DNA of 64,000 nucleotides, taken from the NCBI GenBank assembly GCA_965657795.1, contig CBFHQJ010000001.1:1-64000 (forward strand). The letters run 5' to 3'. Positions 49,212-58,363 of the stretch are shown here, piece after piece. The stretch comes from SW10 sp965657795. Lineage in GTDB: Bacteria > Verrucomicrobiota > Verrucomicrobiia > Verrucomicrobiales > Akkermansiaceae. Both the position numbers and the translations under genes were made by a program. Position 1 is the stretch's first letter; every line of letters starts with the position of its first letter. Under the pieces are notes generated by a model. That model searched no databases. It was not told the DNA's origin and saw nothing but the letters and a program-made list of their open reading frames with translations.

Positions 49212-51689
49212 CTAGTTGGCCTCCACCCTGAAGAAGAGCTTTGAAACTCCCGGATCAGGGTTCGGGAACGCAAGGGTTGTCGTGCCATCTTGTCCCGTGA
49301 TGGCATCGTTAACATCCGAGCTGAAGTCGAACAGATCGGTCGAGTAATACAGACCGTATGATGCGCCCTGGCGTGAAGTGAAGGTGATGCTGAACTGTCC
49401 ATTCGCTCCGATGCTCGGGTCGAATAAGATTTCAGTGATGACCAGACCCGCACCGCCGCCTGCGTTTGGAATCATGGCTTCCCTTACTTGTGCTTCGCTA
49501 AGAGCAGCGCCGTAGACTTTCACTTCATCGATTGAGCCGTTGAAGCTCTGTCCTGCCGGATCAGGAGCATCGCGGCCATGACCGCCGATAATGACGGGCA
49601 ATGTCTCCGAGCCCAACGGGTTCCCCGCGCCGCGGAGGGTTTCGATGCCATTGATAAAGATGACCTTGTCTGCTCCGTCATATTGGAACGCCAAGTGGGT
49701 CCATTCTCCGGGCGTCACGACACCACCGTTGTTCAGGTCATTACCCCAACCACCGTAGTGAGCATGCGAACCATCGGCCTCATCACGAATCCCGTGGTGG
49801 AGCTGTTGATTGTTCCCCGGGCCATCTTCGGCTCCGAAGATCATATGGTCGCCGTTGGCTCCTCCCAGTGCGGTCGTTCCGTTCCAGTTGATCCAAGCCA
49901 TCGCAGTGTAGACCCCGGCGGTGGTGCTTGAGGCACCCAAACCAAGATCGACTCCGGTAAACCCGGTCCGAACATAGGCGTCATTCGCTCCGGTGCGATT
50001 GCCGACGAAGGCCGTTCCAAACGACGCGTCTTGTCCTTCGCCATAGCTTGCGCCACCCTGAAGAACGCCCGGAGTATCCAGGGTTCCCAGGTTTTCGACT
50101 TCGGTACCATTGTCCACGTTGAAGGAATAATACAGGAGCGGCTCGGGAAGTTCGGGAACGACCGGGGTACTGGTGGGGTCGTTAGGGTCACTGCCGCCGT
50201 CGACTTCTTCGTTATCGTCAAAGAGATCACCGTCGGAGTCGATTGAATTGGGGTCGGTCATGTGGACCGTCACTTCGTCACCATCACTGAGAGTGTCTCC
50301 GTCGGAATCGGGATTGTTGGGGTCGGTGTTTTCGGTGTTGACCTCCACGGCATCATCGAGCCCATCCATATCGGAATCTGCGACCTGGGGATTGGTTCCA
50401 AGTCCAAACTCATCGAGGTTCGTTAATTCATCCGAGTCAGGATCCAGAGCAGCATCATCACTGTTAGGGTCCTGGGAGTTGTCCACTTCGTAACCGTCAG
50501 GCATCGTGTCTGCATCGGAATCTGCGACCGTGGGATCAGTCCCGGTTTCGGTTTCACTGACAAAAGTTCCGCCGTTGTCCTCGGCTCCATCGTCAATGCC
50601 ATCTCCGTCCGAGTCTGGACTGAGGGGATTGGTGCCGGTGTCGGTTTCACTGACGTAGCTATTTTCACCATTGTTGGTTTCGACGCCATCAGTCAAACCG
50701 TCCCCGTCGGTATCATCGTTATTCGGGAAGGTGTTGTTATTAAACTCATCAATGTTCGAGACATTGTCGTTATCCGGATCACCATTGGGCCCGTTGTTCG
50801 GGTCTGTTGAGCCATTGTCATCGGGGTCCAAGCCATAGCGCTCTTCCCAAGAGTTGGGTAATCCATCGTTGTCGTCGTCTCCGGGTGCTGGAAGAATAGC
50901 GGAGAGGGGATTACCAAGGCGACCGTTATCGTGGATGCTTGAGACTTCGTCGGCGGTGATGACGCGATCCCACATCGCGATGTCGTCGATGAAACCATTG
51001 AATTCCCGTCCGTTGTCCGGATTGCAGCCAATGCAGAGCACGTTGTTGTTGCCATCGCTTGCTGCAATGGTGGGCACCCCGGTGCTGGTGGCTTCTAGTA
51101 GTCCGTTGACATAAAGCTGGGTGACTCCTCCGTTACCGGTGGTGGCAACAATATGGTGCCAATTTCCATCTCCGGCCGGAGCTGCGCCGTAAGAGGTGAT
51201 GGTTTGAATATCACCGGTTCCTCCGGCGTAAGCAAAAAGAACAGGATCGAGGTCACTACGTCGCGCGATTCGGTAATCTGATTGCTCACCGTGGGCGATG
51301 ATGGCCTGCCACCCGGTTGACCACGAGCTGGCTTTGATCCAGACCGAGATGCTGACGTCAGCACCTGAGCGGTCAATGTCGTCAGTGCCTCCGCTTGGAT
51401 CGGCAACGGTGATGTTATTGCCAGCACCACCTGGAAAGTTGCCCACCTGACCAAAGCCTGCTCCGAGACCATCGACTTCGGCGTCGGTGAAGGTGACAGA
51501 TCCGTTGATCATGCCATTGTCGGCTGATGTTCCCGCAGCGGTAGGAACATTGGCGGCAGCATCATCGGCATTCCCGTCAAGGGGCCAGTAATTAAGGAGG
51601 CCCGAATCAATCTGGCCCTGCGCTGTTATCGAGGAAAGAAAAACTCCGCCCAGCGCCAGCAAGGTTTTTCTAATTGTGTGTATGTTCAT
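49212..51689 (-). CDS. Large exported protein with two LamG domains and thrombospondin type-3 repeats
   Basis: 825 residues: signal peptide (LLALGGVFLSSITAQGQ), first LamG/concanavalin-like domain (~30-260, ISVWIKASSWSTGWQAIIAH, FNGFIDDIAMWDRVI). A calcium-binding TSP3 stalk (~270-515) follows with many DSDGDGIDDG-type repeats, for example DTDGDGLTDGVETNNGENSY. A second LamG domain (~525-745, FNGSIDEVKVYGAALSEAQV) leads to a C-terminal beta domain ending KLFFRVEAN. The stalk is very acidic and needs calcium to be rigid. Probably a surface adhesin or carbohydrate-binding protein. No PEP-CTERM tail is seen. Confidence 0.88.
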   Translation of the reverse strand: MNIHTIRKTLLALGGVFLSSITAQGQIDSGLLNYWPLDGNADDAAANVPTAAGTSADNGMINGSVTFTDAEVDGLGAGFGQVGNFPGGAGNNITVADPSGGTDDIDRSGADVSISVWIKASSWSTGWQAIIAHGEQSDYRIARRSDLDPVLFAYAGGTGDIQTITSYGAAPAGDGNWHHIVATTGNGGVTQLYVNGLLEATSTGVPTIAASDGNNNVLCIGCNPDNGREFNGFIDDIAMWDRVITADEVSSIHDNGRLGNPLSAILPAPGDDDNDGLPNSWEERYGLDPDDNGSTDPNNGPNGDPDNDNVSNIDEFNNNTFPNNDDTDGDGLTDGVETNNGENSYVSETDTGTNPLSPDSDGDGIDDGAEDNGGTFVSETETGTDPTVADSDADTMPDGYEVDNSQDPNSDDAALDPDSDELTNLDEFGLGTNPQVADSDMDGLDDAVEVNTENTDPNNPDSDGDTLSDGDEVTVHMTDPNSIDSDGDLFDDNEEVDGGSDPNDPTSTPVVPELPEPLLYYSFNVDNGTEVENLGTLDTPGVLQGGASYGEGQDASFGTAFVGNRTGANDAYVRTGFTGVDLGLGASSTTAGVYTAMAWINWNGTTALGGANGDHMIFGAEDGPGNNQQLHHGIRDEADGSHAHYGGWGNDLNNGGVVTPGEWTHLAFQYDGADKVIFINGIETLRGAGNPLGSETLPVIIGGHGRDAPDPAGQSFNGSIDEVKVYGAALSEAQVREAMIPNAGGGAGLVITEILFDPSIGANGQFSITFTSRQGASYGLYYSTDLFDFSSDVNDAITGQDGTTTLAFPNPDPGVSKLFFRVEAN

Positions 51690-51903
51690 AGCGTCGATGA
51701 AAATAATGCATTCAATTCTGTAAGGCCATGAAAAAGCTGTGTATTCAGTGGTATTTCATAATTCCATCGGAATTGAAGATTCCAAAAGAAATTAACAATT
51801 GTATTTTTTGCGGCTGTTTTTCCGCAAGAGAGTTCGAATTAATCGCCGCCCTCGAAAGGGCGGAAAAGGTGCTCTGAAATGAGGGAAATTCTACAGCGAC
51901 CCG

Positions 51904-54393
51904 TCAGTCGAAGAGGTCCATTTGGGGAGAGTTCGCTTCGGGAAGGGCCTTTTTGGCCTTGGGCGATTTCTTTTTTTCCTTGGTCGGCTTGGCGGAACTC
52001 ATCTCGAGGTGGCTCAGGATCTCCTTGGCGCGGTCGAGGATATTCTTGGGTAATCCGGCGAGGCGGGCGACCTGGATGCCGTAGCTTTTGTCAGCCTGCC
52101 CCGGGAGAATTTTGCGGAGGAAGATGATGTCGTCATTCCACTCGCGAACGGCGACGTTGAAGTTGGCCACGGAATCCTTGGAGTCCGAGAGGGCGCAGAG
52201 TTCGTGGTAGTGGGTTGCGAACAAAGTACGGCATCTTACTTCGTCGTGAAGATGTTCTGCGACGGACCAGGCGATGGAGAGGCCATCGAAGGTGGCGGTG
52301 CCGCGCCCGATTTCATCCAGGATGACGAGGGAGTTGTCGGTGGCGTTGTTGACGATGAGCGAGGTTTCGTTCATCTCGACCATGAAGGTGGATTGTCCCT
52401 TGGCGAGATCGTCGGAAGCGCCGACGCGGCAGAAGATGCGGTCGGTCAAGCCAATGTGGGCATGCTCGGCGGGAACATAGGCCCCGATCTGGGCCATTAG
52501 AGTGATGAGGGCAATTTGGCGAATGTAGGTGGACTTCCCCGCCATGTTGGGGCCGGTGAGGATCTGGAGAAGGCTTTCTTCCGGATCGATGAGGGTGTCG
52601 TTGGGGACGAATTTTTCCTCCACGAGGGTTTGTTCTAGCACCGGGTGGCGGCCGTTGACGATTTGCAAGTGGCGCGAATCGTCGAGAACAGGGCGGGTGT
52701 GTTGGTAGAGTTGGGCGGTCTCGGCGAAGGAAATGAGGACGTCCAGAGTGGCGAGGGCGTCGGCGGTGTTTTGGAGGGGGACGAGGTGGTCGGTAACCCC
52801 GGCACGGAGCTTGATGAATTCGTCGTATTCCAGCGACTTGGCCCGGTCATCAGCCCCGAGGACTTTCCCTTCGACCTCTTTGAGTTCAGGCGTGATGAAG
52901 CGCTCGGCGTTGGCCATTGTTTGCTTCCGCTGGTAGTCGTCGGGAGCTAGATCGGCTTTTGCTTTGGTGATTTCGATGAAGTAACCAAAGACGTTGTTAA
53001 ACTTAATTTTGAGGGTATCGATGCCGGTGCGTTTGCGCTCGGAAGCTTGCATCTCGGCGATCCATTGTTTGCCGGAGCGGGAGGCGTCCCGGAGTTCGTC
53101 GAGGGCTTCGGAATGGCCGTCGCGAATAATCCCTCCGTCGCGGATTTGGGCGGGGGGTTCATCGACGAGAGCATTTTGAAGGGTCTCGACCAATTCCGGG
53201 AATTCCTGAATGTTTGTGATGAGCCGGGCATGAAGTCCGGAGGTCTCCGCCACCGCGGCAAGGTCGGCCTTTAGGTCGGGAATTCGTTCGAGAGAGACCT
53301 GGAGTGATTTGAGGTCGCGGGCGTTGCCGGATCCTTGCGAAAGCCGGCCGGTGGTGCGTTCGATGTCACGGATTTGCTTCAGGGAATCGCGAAGCTTGGT
53401 GAGAAGGTAGGGTTCGGCGAGGAGGGAGTCGACGAGGTCCAGCCGGGCCGTGAGTTCGGGGAGGTCACGAAGGGGGTGAAGGATCCAGTCACGAAGTTTT
53501 CGGGCCCCCATGGGCGTGGAGGTTCGATCGAGAACGCCGAGGAGGGTGTGTTGCTTGCCTGAGCGGGATTCGACAAGGTCAAGGTTGAGTTGGGAGGCGG
53601 AATCGATGAGGACGAAATCAGCGACGTTTCGAACGGAGAGCGCTTTGAGGTGGTCGCAGTTCCGCCTGAGCTGGAAGCTGAGATAGTGCAGCGCGCCTCC
53701 GGCGGCAGAGAGTGCGGCGGTCATTCCGGCGCAGCCGAAGCCGTCGAGCGACTGAACCTTGAATTGATCTTTCAGCGTATGGAGCGCCTGATCGGAGAGG
53801 AAGGCGTAGGAATCGTAAGGGAGGCAATTAAGGAGTCCGCCGAGTTCCTTGGTCTGGTCCTCGGGAATGAGGAGTTCGGAAGGTGAGAGACGGGTGAGTT
53901 CGTCTTCGAGTTGCTGGCGGTCGGCGAATTCGGCGACGGTAAATTCTCCGGTGGTGTGATCGGCGCAGGCAAGACCGAGGCAGGGCTTTTTGGGGGAGCC
54001 TCCCACGAAAACGGCGGCAAGGTAATTGTGCCGGGTATCGTCGAGGAGAGAGAGATCATCGACGGTGGAAGCCGAAATGATTTGGGCGATCTCGCGCTCC
54101 ACGATTTTGCCAGGTTCCGGAGCGGTTGTTTGCTCGGCAATGGCGACCCGCTTATTTGCTTTGATGAGCTTGGCAATGTAGCCTTGAGCGGCATGGTGGG
54201 GGACACCACACATGGGGATGTCATTCCGCTTGGTTAGGGCGACATTAAGGATGCCGGCTGCGGCCTTGGCGTCCTCGAAGAACATTTCGTAGAAATCGCC
54301 CAGTCGATAGAGCAGAAGGATGTCATCGGGCAGAGACCGGCGCATGGCCATATACTGGGCCATCATCGGGGTGAGCTTCTTTTCTCCTGCCAT
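51904..54393 (-). CDS. mutS: DNA mismatch repair ATPase MutS
   Basis: 829 residues. N-terminal mismatch-binding domain with the Phe-x-Glu of LGDFYEMFFEDA (residues ~31-42), connector, lever and clamp domains, then the ATPase with Walker A TGPNMAGKSTYIRQIALITL and Walker B ILDEIGRGTATFDGLSIAW. The C-terminal tail is Lys-rich with LPEANSPQMDLFD, resembling the beta-clamp or MutL interaction ends of MutS1. No mutL nearby. It is divergent from the lipoprotein hydrolase gene. Confidence 0.97.
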   Translation of the reverse strand: MAGEKKLTPMMAQYMAMRRSLPDDILLLYRLGDFYEMFFEDAKAAAGILNVALTKRNDIPMCGVPHHAAQGYIAKLIKANKRVAIAEQTTAPEPGKIVEREIAQIISASTVDDLSLLDDTRHNYLAAVFVGGSPKKPCLGLACADHTTGEFTVAEFADRQQLEDELTRLSPSELLIPEDQTKELGGLLNCLPYDSYAFLSDQALHTLKDQFKVQSLDGFGCAGMTAALSAAGGALHYLSFQLRRNCDHLKALSVRNVADFVLIDSASQLNLDLVESRSGKQHTLLGVLDRTSTPMGARKLRDWILHPLRDLPELTARLDLVDSLLAEPYLLTKLRDSLKQIRDIERTTGRLSQGSGNARDLKSLQVSLERIPDLKADLAAVAETSGLHARLITNIQEFPELVETLQNALVDEPPAQIRDGGIIRDGHSEALDELRDASRSGKQWIAEMQASERKRTGIDTLKIKFNNVFGYFIEITKAKADLAPDDYQRKQTMANAERFITPELKEVEGKVLGADDRAKSLEYDEFIKLRAGVTDHLVPLQNTADALATLDVLISFAETAQLYQHTRPVLDDSRHLQIVNGRHPVLEQTLVEEKFVPNDTLIDPEESLLQILTGPNMAGKSTYIRQIALITLMAQIGAYVPAEHAHIGLTDRIFCRVGASDDLAKGQSTFMVEMNETSLIVNNATDNSLVILDEIGRGTATFDGLSIAWSVAEHLHDEVRCRTLFATHYHELCALSDSKDSVANFNVAVREWNDDIIFLRKILPGQADKSYGIQVARLAGLPKNILDRAKEILSHLEMSSAKPTKEKKKSPKAKKALPEANSPQMDLFD

Positions 54394-54519
54394 CGTTGAC
54401 GGTATTTAAGAGAGGCGAGGCGACGGGGGGACTCGTGAAATCAAGAAAAGCCGCGCTTCGGGAGGATTGAAGACGGGGCTTTGTTTTGAGAATTGGGAAA
54501 CAGGTGGCATAATGGAGGC

Positions 54520-55359
54520 GTGAGATCGCTGGTTGCCAATTTCTTAATCTGGACCGCGGTGTCATCGCTGTTGATTTCCTGCGCCGGTGATCACCCTGAT
54601 TTTCCCGGGAAGACCGGAGTTGGCTTCAAGGCGGGGTTTGGAGAGGAGGAGATTCAGGCCTTTCAGACCGAAGCGCGCAGGGAAGGGAAACGCCCACTCA
54701 TTTTTGTCCATGGTTCTCCGGGCAAGGCGGCTCACTGGAGTCGGTATTTTGACGATCCGGAGCTCAGCGAGAAGTATCGGCTCGTGGCTTACGATCGTCC
54801 GGGTTACGGCAATTCAAAGTCCGGTTTTGTCGATTTTGACAGGCAGGTCGATGCCCTCGCGGTCCTTTTGAAGGAGCAGTCGAGGCCTGCGACTTTGGTG
54901 GGGCATTCTCTCAGTGGGGCGATCGTTCTTGCCGCCGCGGCCCGATATCCGGATAAGGTGCATGAAGTGGTCGCGCTGGCTCCTTCGGTCGACACCAAAC
55001 CGGGATTTGTTCTCAAGATGAACCGGCTTCTAAGGAACAGTGGATTGGGATGGCTTTTGGTTCGGCCGTGGCGGGTGTCCCATTTGGAGGTTCTTGCGGT
55101 TTACCCGGCTCTTCGAAGACTACAGCCCGAGCTTGGGCAAATCACCGCTCCGGTGACCGTCGTGCAAGGAGGACGGGACAAATTGGTTCCGGCAACGAGT
55201 GTCGCTTACCTCAAGAAGTATCTGACCGCGACTTCGCCCCGGATTCATTTGTTGGAAAACGAGGGGCATTTCCTTCCCTGGGAAAGGGATGGGCTGGTGA
55301 AACGGATTTTGTTGGGTAAGGCGAATCCGGGCGAACGGGTGTTGCACCTGGAGAAGTAG
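54520..55359 (+). CDS. Alpha/beta-hydrolase-fold lipoprotein
   Basis: Serine hydrolase with oxyanion motif FVHGSPGKAAHW, nucleophile elbow VGHSLSGAIVLAA, acid in VVQGGRDKLVP and histidine in LENEGHFLPWERD. The N-terminus carries a lipobox (SSLLISC). GTG 54520 gives RSLVANFLIW directly before the lipobox, though GGAGG lies only one base upstream of it; TTG 54493 would add nine residues. Substrate unknown. It is three bases from the convergent DUF1553 gene. Confidence 0.82.
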   Translation: MRSLVANFLIWTAVSSLLISCAGDHPDFPGKTGVGFKAGFGEEEIQAFQTEARREGKRPLIFVHGSPGKAAHWSRYFDDPELSEKYRLVAYDRPGYGNSKSGFVDFDRQVDALAVLLKEQSRPATLVGHSLSGAIVLAAAARYPDKVHEVVALAPSVDTKPGFVLKMNRLLRNSGLGWLLVRPWRVSHLEVLAVYPALRRLQPELGQITAPVTVVQGGRDKLVPATSVAYLKKYLTATSPRIHLLENEGHFLPWERDGLVKRILLGKANPGERVLHLEK

Positions 55360-55361
55360 GG

Positions 55362-58355
55362 TTACTCGATGCTGATGACCTCATCAAGGTTCAGGATGAG
55401 GTGGGCCGTCGAGGCGTGGGCGGCGTGAGTCACGGGATCGATGGCCTCATCGCGCTTTGACTGACCAATGGACAGGAAGGCTTTGGCTTCTTCGGGCGCT
55501 GCTTTGAAGTGCTTCAAGAAATGGTCGCGGTTGCGCTTCAGGATAGCGAGGGTTTCGTCATCGGGCGCGTGCCCTTTGGCGAGGAGATAACCATAAGCGA
55601 GTGGTGCTTCGGGGCTCTCCTTGATCATGCGCTCGGCGAGATGACGGGCGGATTCCACAAAGGTGACATCATTCATCAAGGCGAGGGCTTGCAAGGGAGT
55701 GTTGGTGATTTTGTGTCGCACATTGCAGATCTCGCGTCCCGAGCCATCGAAGATCAGCTGGCGGGGTGGAGCGACTGCGCGTTTCCAATAGGAATACATG
55801 CTTTTGCGATAGAGAGCGTCTCCGGTAGAGGGCTTGTATCGAGTGCCGGCATTGGAGGCGACGGCCTGCCAGAGTCCGGTAGGTTGATAGGGCTTCACGG
55901 GCGGGCCTCCCAGTTGGGCATTCAGCAAGCCGGAGGCATGAAGGGCCATGTCGCGAATGGCGAAACCGTCCATGCGGTAACGTGGGCCGCGGGCCAAGAG
56001 GCGATTCTCGGGGTCGCGTTCGTTGAGAATGGAATTGCTTTTTGACGACTGCTTGAAGCTCTCGCTGGTGACGAGGAGTTTATACATTCTTTTGACGTTC
56101 CAGCCGGATTCGATGAACTCGACAGCGAGCCAGTCGAGGAGTTCCGGGTGGCTGGGGAGTCCCCCTTGGAGGCCGAAGTCTTCCGAGGTTTTGACGAGAC
56201 CGATGGAGAAGAGGTGTTGCCACATGCGGTTGACGGTGACGCGGGCGGTGATGGGGTTTTCGGGGGAGATAAGCCACTGGGCGAATTCCAGCCGATCCTT
56301 GGGTTGTTTGGCGCCAGCAGAGAGGAGGCGCGCGATGACACCTCGTTCGAGCGGTTGATCTTTTACCGGGTCATCATATTGACCTCGGTTGAGAAGGTAG
56401 GAGGGGGTTGGGTCGCCGGCTTTCTCGCGCATCACCATGACCGGGACGGAGCAGCCTTGGGCTTCCGCAATCTTCTTTTCGGTAGTGGCACGTTTGGCAA
56501 CGGCGTCTCGAAGAACGGGGTCAATCGTACGGTGGTAGTCGGCGAGGATTTTGGGGTCGGTCGGTTTCTCGAGTTGAGCGAGGACGTTCGCGGGAATTCC
56601 CCCGGTTTTGAGAGCCGGATTGGGGGCTTCGGTGGCTAGGATTTTGAAGGAGCCGATTTGATGGTTCGGGAATCCGGCATTGAAGTGGAGGTCGATGGCG
56701 AGTTCTCCCGAGTTGGAAGTGAGAGGCTTCTCGAAAACGAGGAAGAGACTTTCGCTCTTGTTGGGATGGCTGTCGATGCCCCATCCGGAAGTCCCGTTAC
56801 CATCAGTGGCGTTGGTCGCGGGGTAATTGGGCTGCGAGTAGGTCGCGGCGGTCTTGGCGATCTTCACCGGCTTGCCTTTGGCTGAGATTTTGACGTCGGT
56901 CAGGACGAAGTTGCCATTGGCGGCGAGGGAGAGCTTATTCTTTCCTTTGAGGGACGGGTGGGAAAGGGCATCGAGACGAATGCCGGTGAGGGCGCGTTTG
57001 CCGGTGGGAAGGCGAAGCTGGTAGGTCGTTTTCGAGGCGCTACTTTTGTAAAGCCAGGTGTTGTCAGGAAGTTTCTCAAGCTTTCCTTTAGTGGCTTGAG
57101 CTGAGGAAAGGTTGACGGGAAGCCAGTCTGATGGGGGAGACTTCCTGCCATGGTTTTTGATCCATTCCCGAAGGCGGGTGGGGAGGCCTTTTTCTGCTTC
57201 GGAGATTTGCTTGTTGGCTGCGGCAAGTTCGGAGTGGAGGCTTTCGGGAATCTTGGCGATGGGGGAGGAGAAGTTTTTAACGGGTTGGGCCTGCGTTCCC
57301 CTGCCGGTTCCACGCTCGCCGATGTTGTTGAAGTAGGCGAAGAGTTGGTAAAATTCCTTTTGCGAAATGGGGTCGTATTTGTGGTCGTGGCAGCGGGCGC
57401 AGCCGGTGGTGAGTCCGAGCCAAACGGTGGAGGTGGTTTCGACCCGGTCGATAACGTTCTCGACGTAAAATTCCGGAGCAAGTGCTCCGCCTTCGGCATT
57501 CTGGCGGTGGTTGCGGTTGAAGGCGGTGGCGAGGAGTTGCGAGTCGGAGGGGTTGTCCAGCATGTCCCCCGCGATTTGTTCGATGGTGAACTGGTCGAAA
57601 GGCATGTTTTTGCGGAAGGCATCGATGACCCAGTCGCGCCAGGGCCAGTTGGAGCGGCCGCTGTCGTTTTGATAGCCATCGGTATCGGCGTAGCGGGCGG
57701 CATCGATCCAGAAGAGGGTCATGCGCTCGGCGTAGGCGTCGGTGGCGAGGAGAGAGTCGACAAATTTTTCGTAGGAACCGTGCTTCTTCAGTTCGGCGAG
57801 TTGGGTGGGGGTGGGTTGCAGGCCGGTGAGGGCAAGGGCGGCACGCCGGGCGAGAGTTTGGAGGTTGGCCGGGGGCGATGGGTCAAGTTCTTCCGCAGCC
57901 AGCCTTTTGCGAATGAAGTGATCGACGGGGTTTTGGTCCGTGGAGACGGGTTCTTTCTTTGGCTGGACAAAACTCCAGTGGTCCTCGTACTTGGCTCCTT
58001 GTTCGATCCACTTCTTGATGAGGTCTTTCTGTTTGGCGGTGAGGGAGCGATTGGAATCCTCTGGCGGCATGGGGTCGCCGTCATCAAAAATGCGATAGAC
58101 CACTTCGGAGTCTTCGGTATTGCCGGGGATGATTGGGGTGGTGCCTTTGTGTTCCTTATAGGCGAATTCGGCGAGGTGAAGGGCGACATCGGCTTCGCGG
58201 GTTTTGGGGTCCTGGCCGTGACAGTAGAAACAGTTTTCCGAGAGGATAGGCCGGATGTGTTTGTTGTAGCTGATCTGCTCTTCGGCACCAAGGTGGGAGG
58301 AGATGGTAGCGAGAAGAAGGAGGAAACATTTCATCGTGCGATTGGGAATACTCAT
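55362..58355 (-). CDS. DUF1549/DUF1553 protein with planctomycete-type cytochrome c domain
   Basis: 997 residues. Signal peptide (MKCFLLLLATISSHLGAEE). PSCyt1-type heme motif CFYCH (C42, C45, H46) in ISYNKHIRPILSENCFYCHG. DUF1549 follows (~150-360, WIDAARYADTDGYQNDSGRS), with a second CARCH in TGCARCHDHKYDPI. A carbohydrate-binding-like middle part precedes DUF1553 at the C-terminus (RVTVNRMWQHLFSIGLVKTS, NTPLQALALMNDVTFVESAR). The family is typical of planctomycetes and verrucomicrobia and is thought to work with DUF1501 partners in oxidising polymers outside the cell; biochemistry is unproven. It is eight bases after the DUF1501 gene. Confidence 0.92.
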   Translation of the reverse strand: MSIPNRTMKCFLLLLATISSHLGAEEQISYNKHIRPILSENCFYCHGQDPKTREADVALHLAEFAYKEHKGTTPIIPGNTEDSEVVYRIFDDGDPMPPEDSNRSLTAKQKDLIKKWIEQGAKYEDHWSFVQPKKEPVSTDQNPVDHFIRKRLAAEELDPSPPANLQTLARRAALALTGLQPTPTQLAELKKHGSYEKFVDSLLATDAYAERMTLFWIDAARYADTDGYQNDSGRSNWPWRDWVIDAFRKNMPFDQFTIEQIAGDMLDNPSDSQLLATAFNRNHRQNAEGGALAPEFYVENVIDRVETTSTVWLGLTTGCARCHDHKYDPISQKEFYQLFAYFNNIGERGTGRGTQAQPVKNFSSPIAKIPESLHSELAAANKQISEAEKGLPTRLREWIKNHGRKSPPSDWLPVNLSSAQATKGKLEKLPDNTWLYKSSASKTTYQLRLPTGKRALTGIRLDALSHPSLKGKNKLSLAANGNFVLTDVKISAKGKPVKIAKTAATYSQPNYPATNATDGNGTSGWGIDSHPNKSESLFLVFEKPLTSNSGELAIDLHFNAGFPNHQIGSFKILATEAPNPALKTGGIPANVLAQLEKPTDPKILADYHRTIDPVLRDAVAKRATTEKKIAEAQGCSVPVMVMREKAGDPTPSYLLNRGQYDDPVKDQPLERGVIARLLSAGAKQPKDRLEFAQWLISPENPITARVTVNRMWQHLFSIGLVKTSEDFGLQGGLPSHPELLDWLAVEFIESGWNVKRMYKLLVTSESFKQSSKSNSILNERDPENRLLARGPRYRMDGFAIRDMALHASGLLNAQLGGPPVKPYQPTGLWQAVASNAGTRYKPSTGDALYRKSMYSYWKRAVAPPRQLIFDGSGREICNVRHKITNTPLQALALMNDVTFVESARHLAERMIKESPEAPLAYGYLLAKGHAPDDETLAILKRNRDHFLKHFKAAPEEAKAFLSIGQSKRDEAIDPVTHAAHASTAHLILNLDEVISIE

Positions 58356-58363
58356 GTTTCAGG

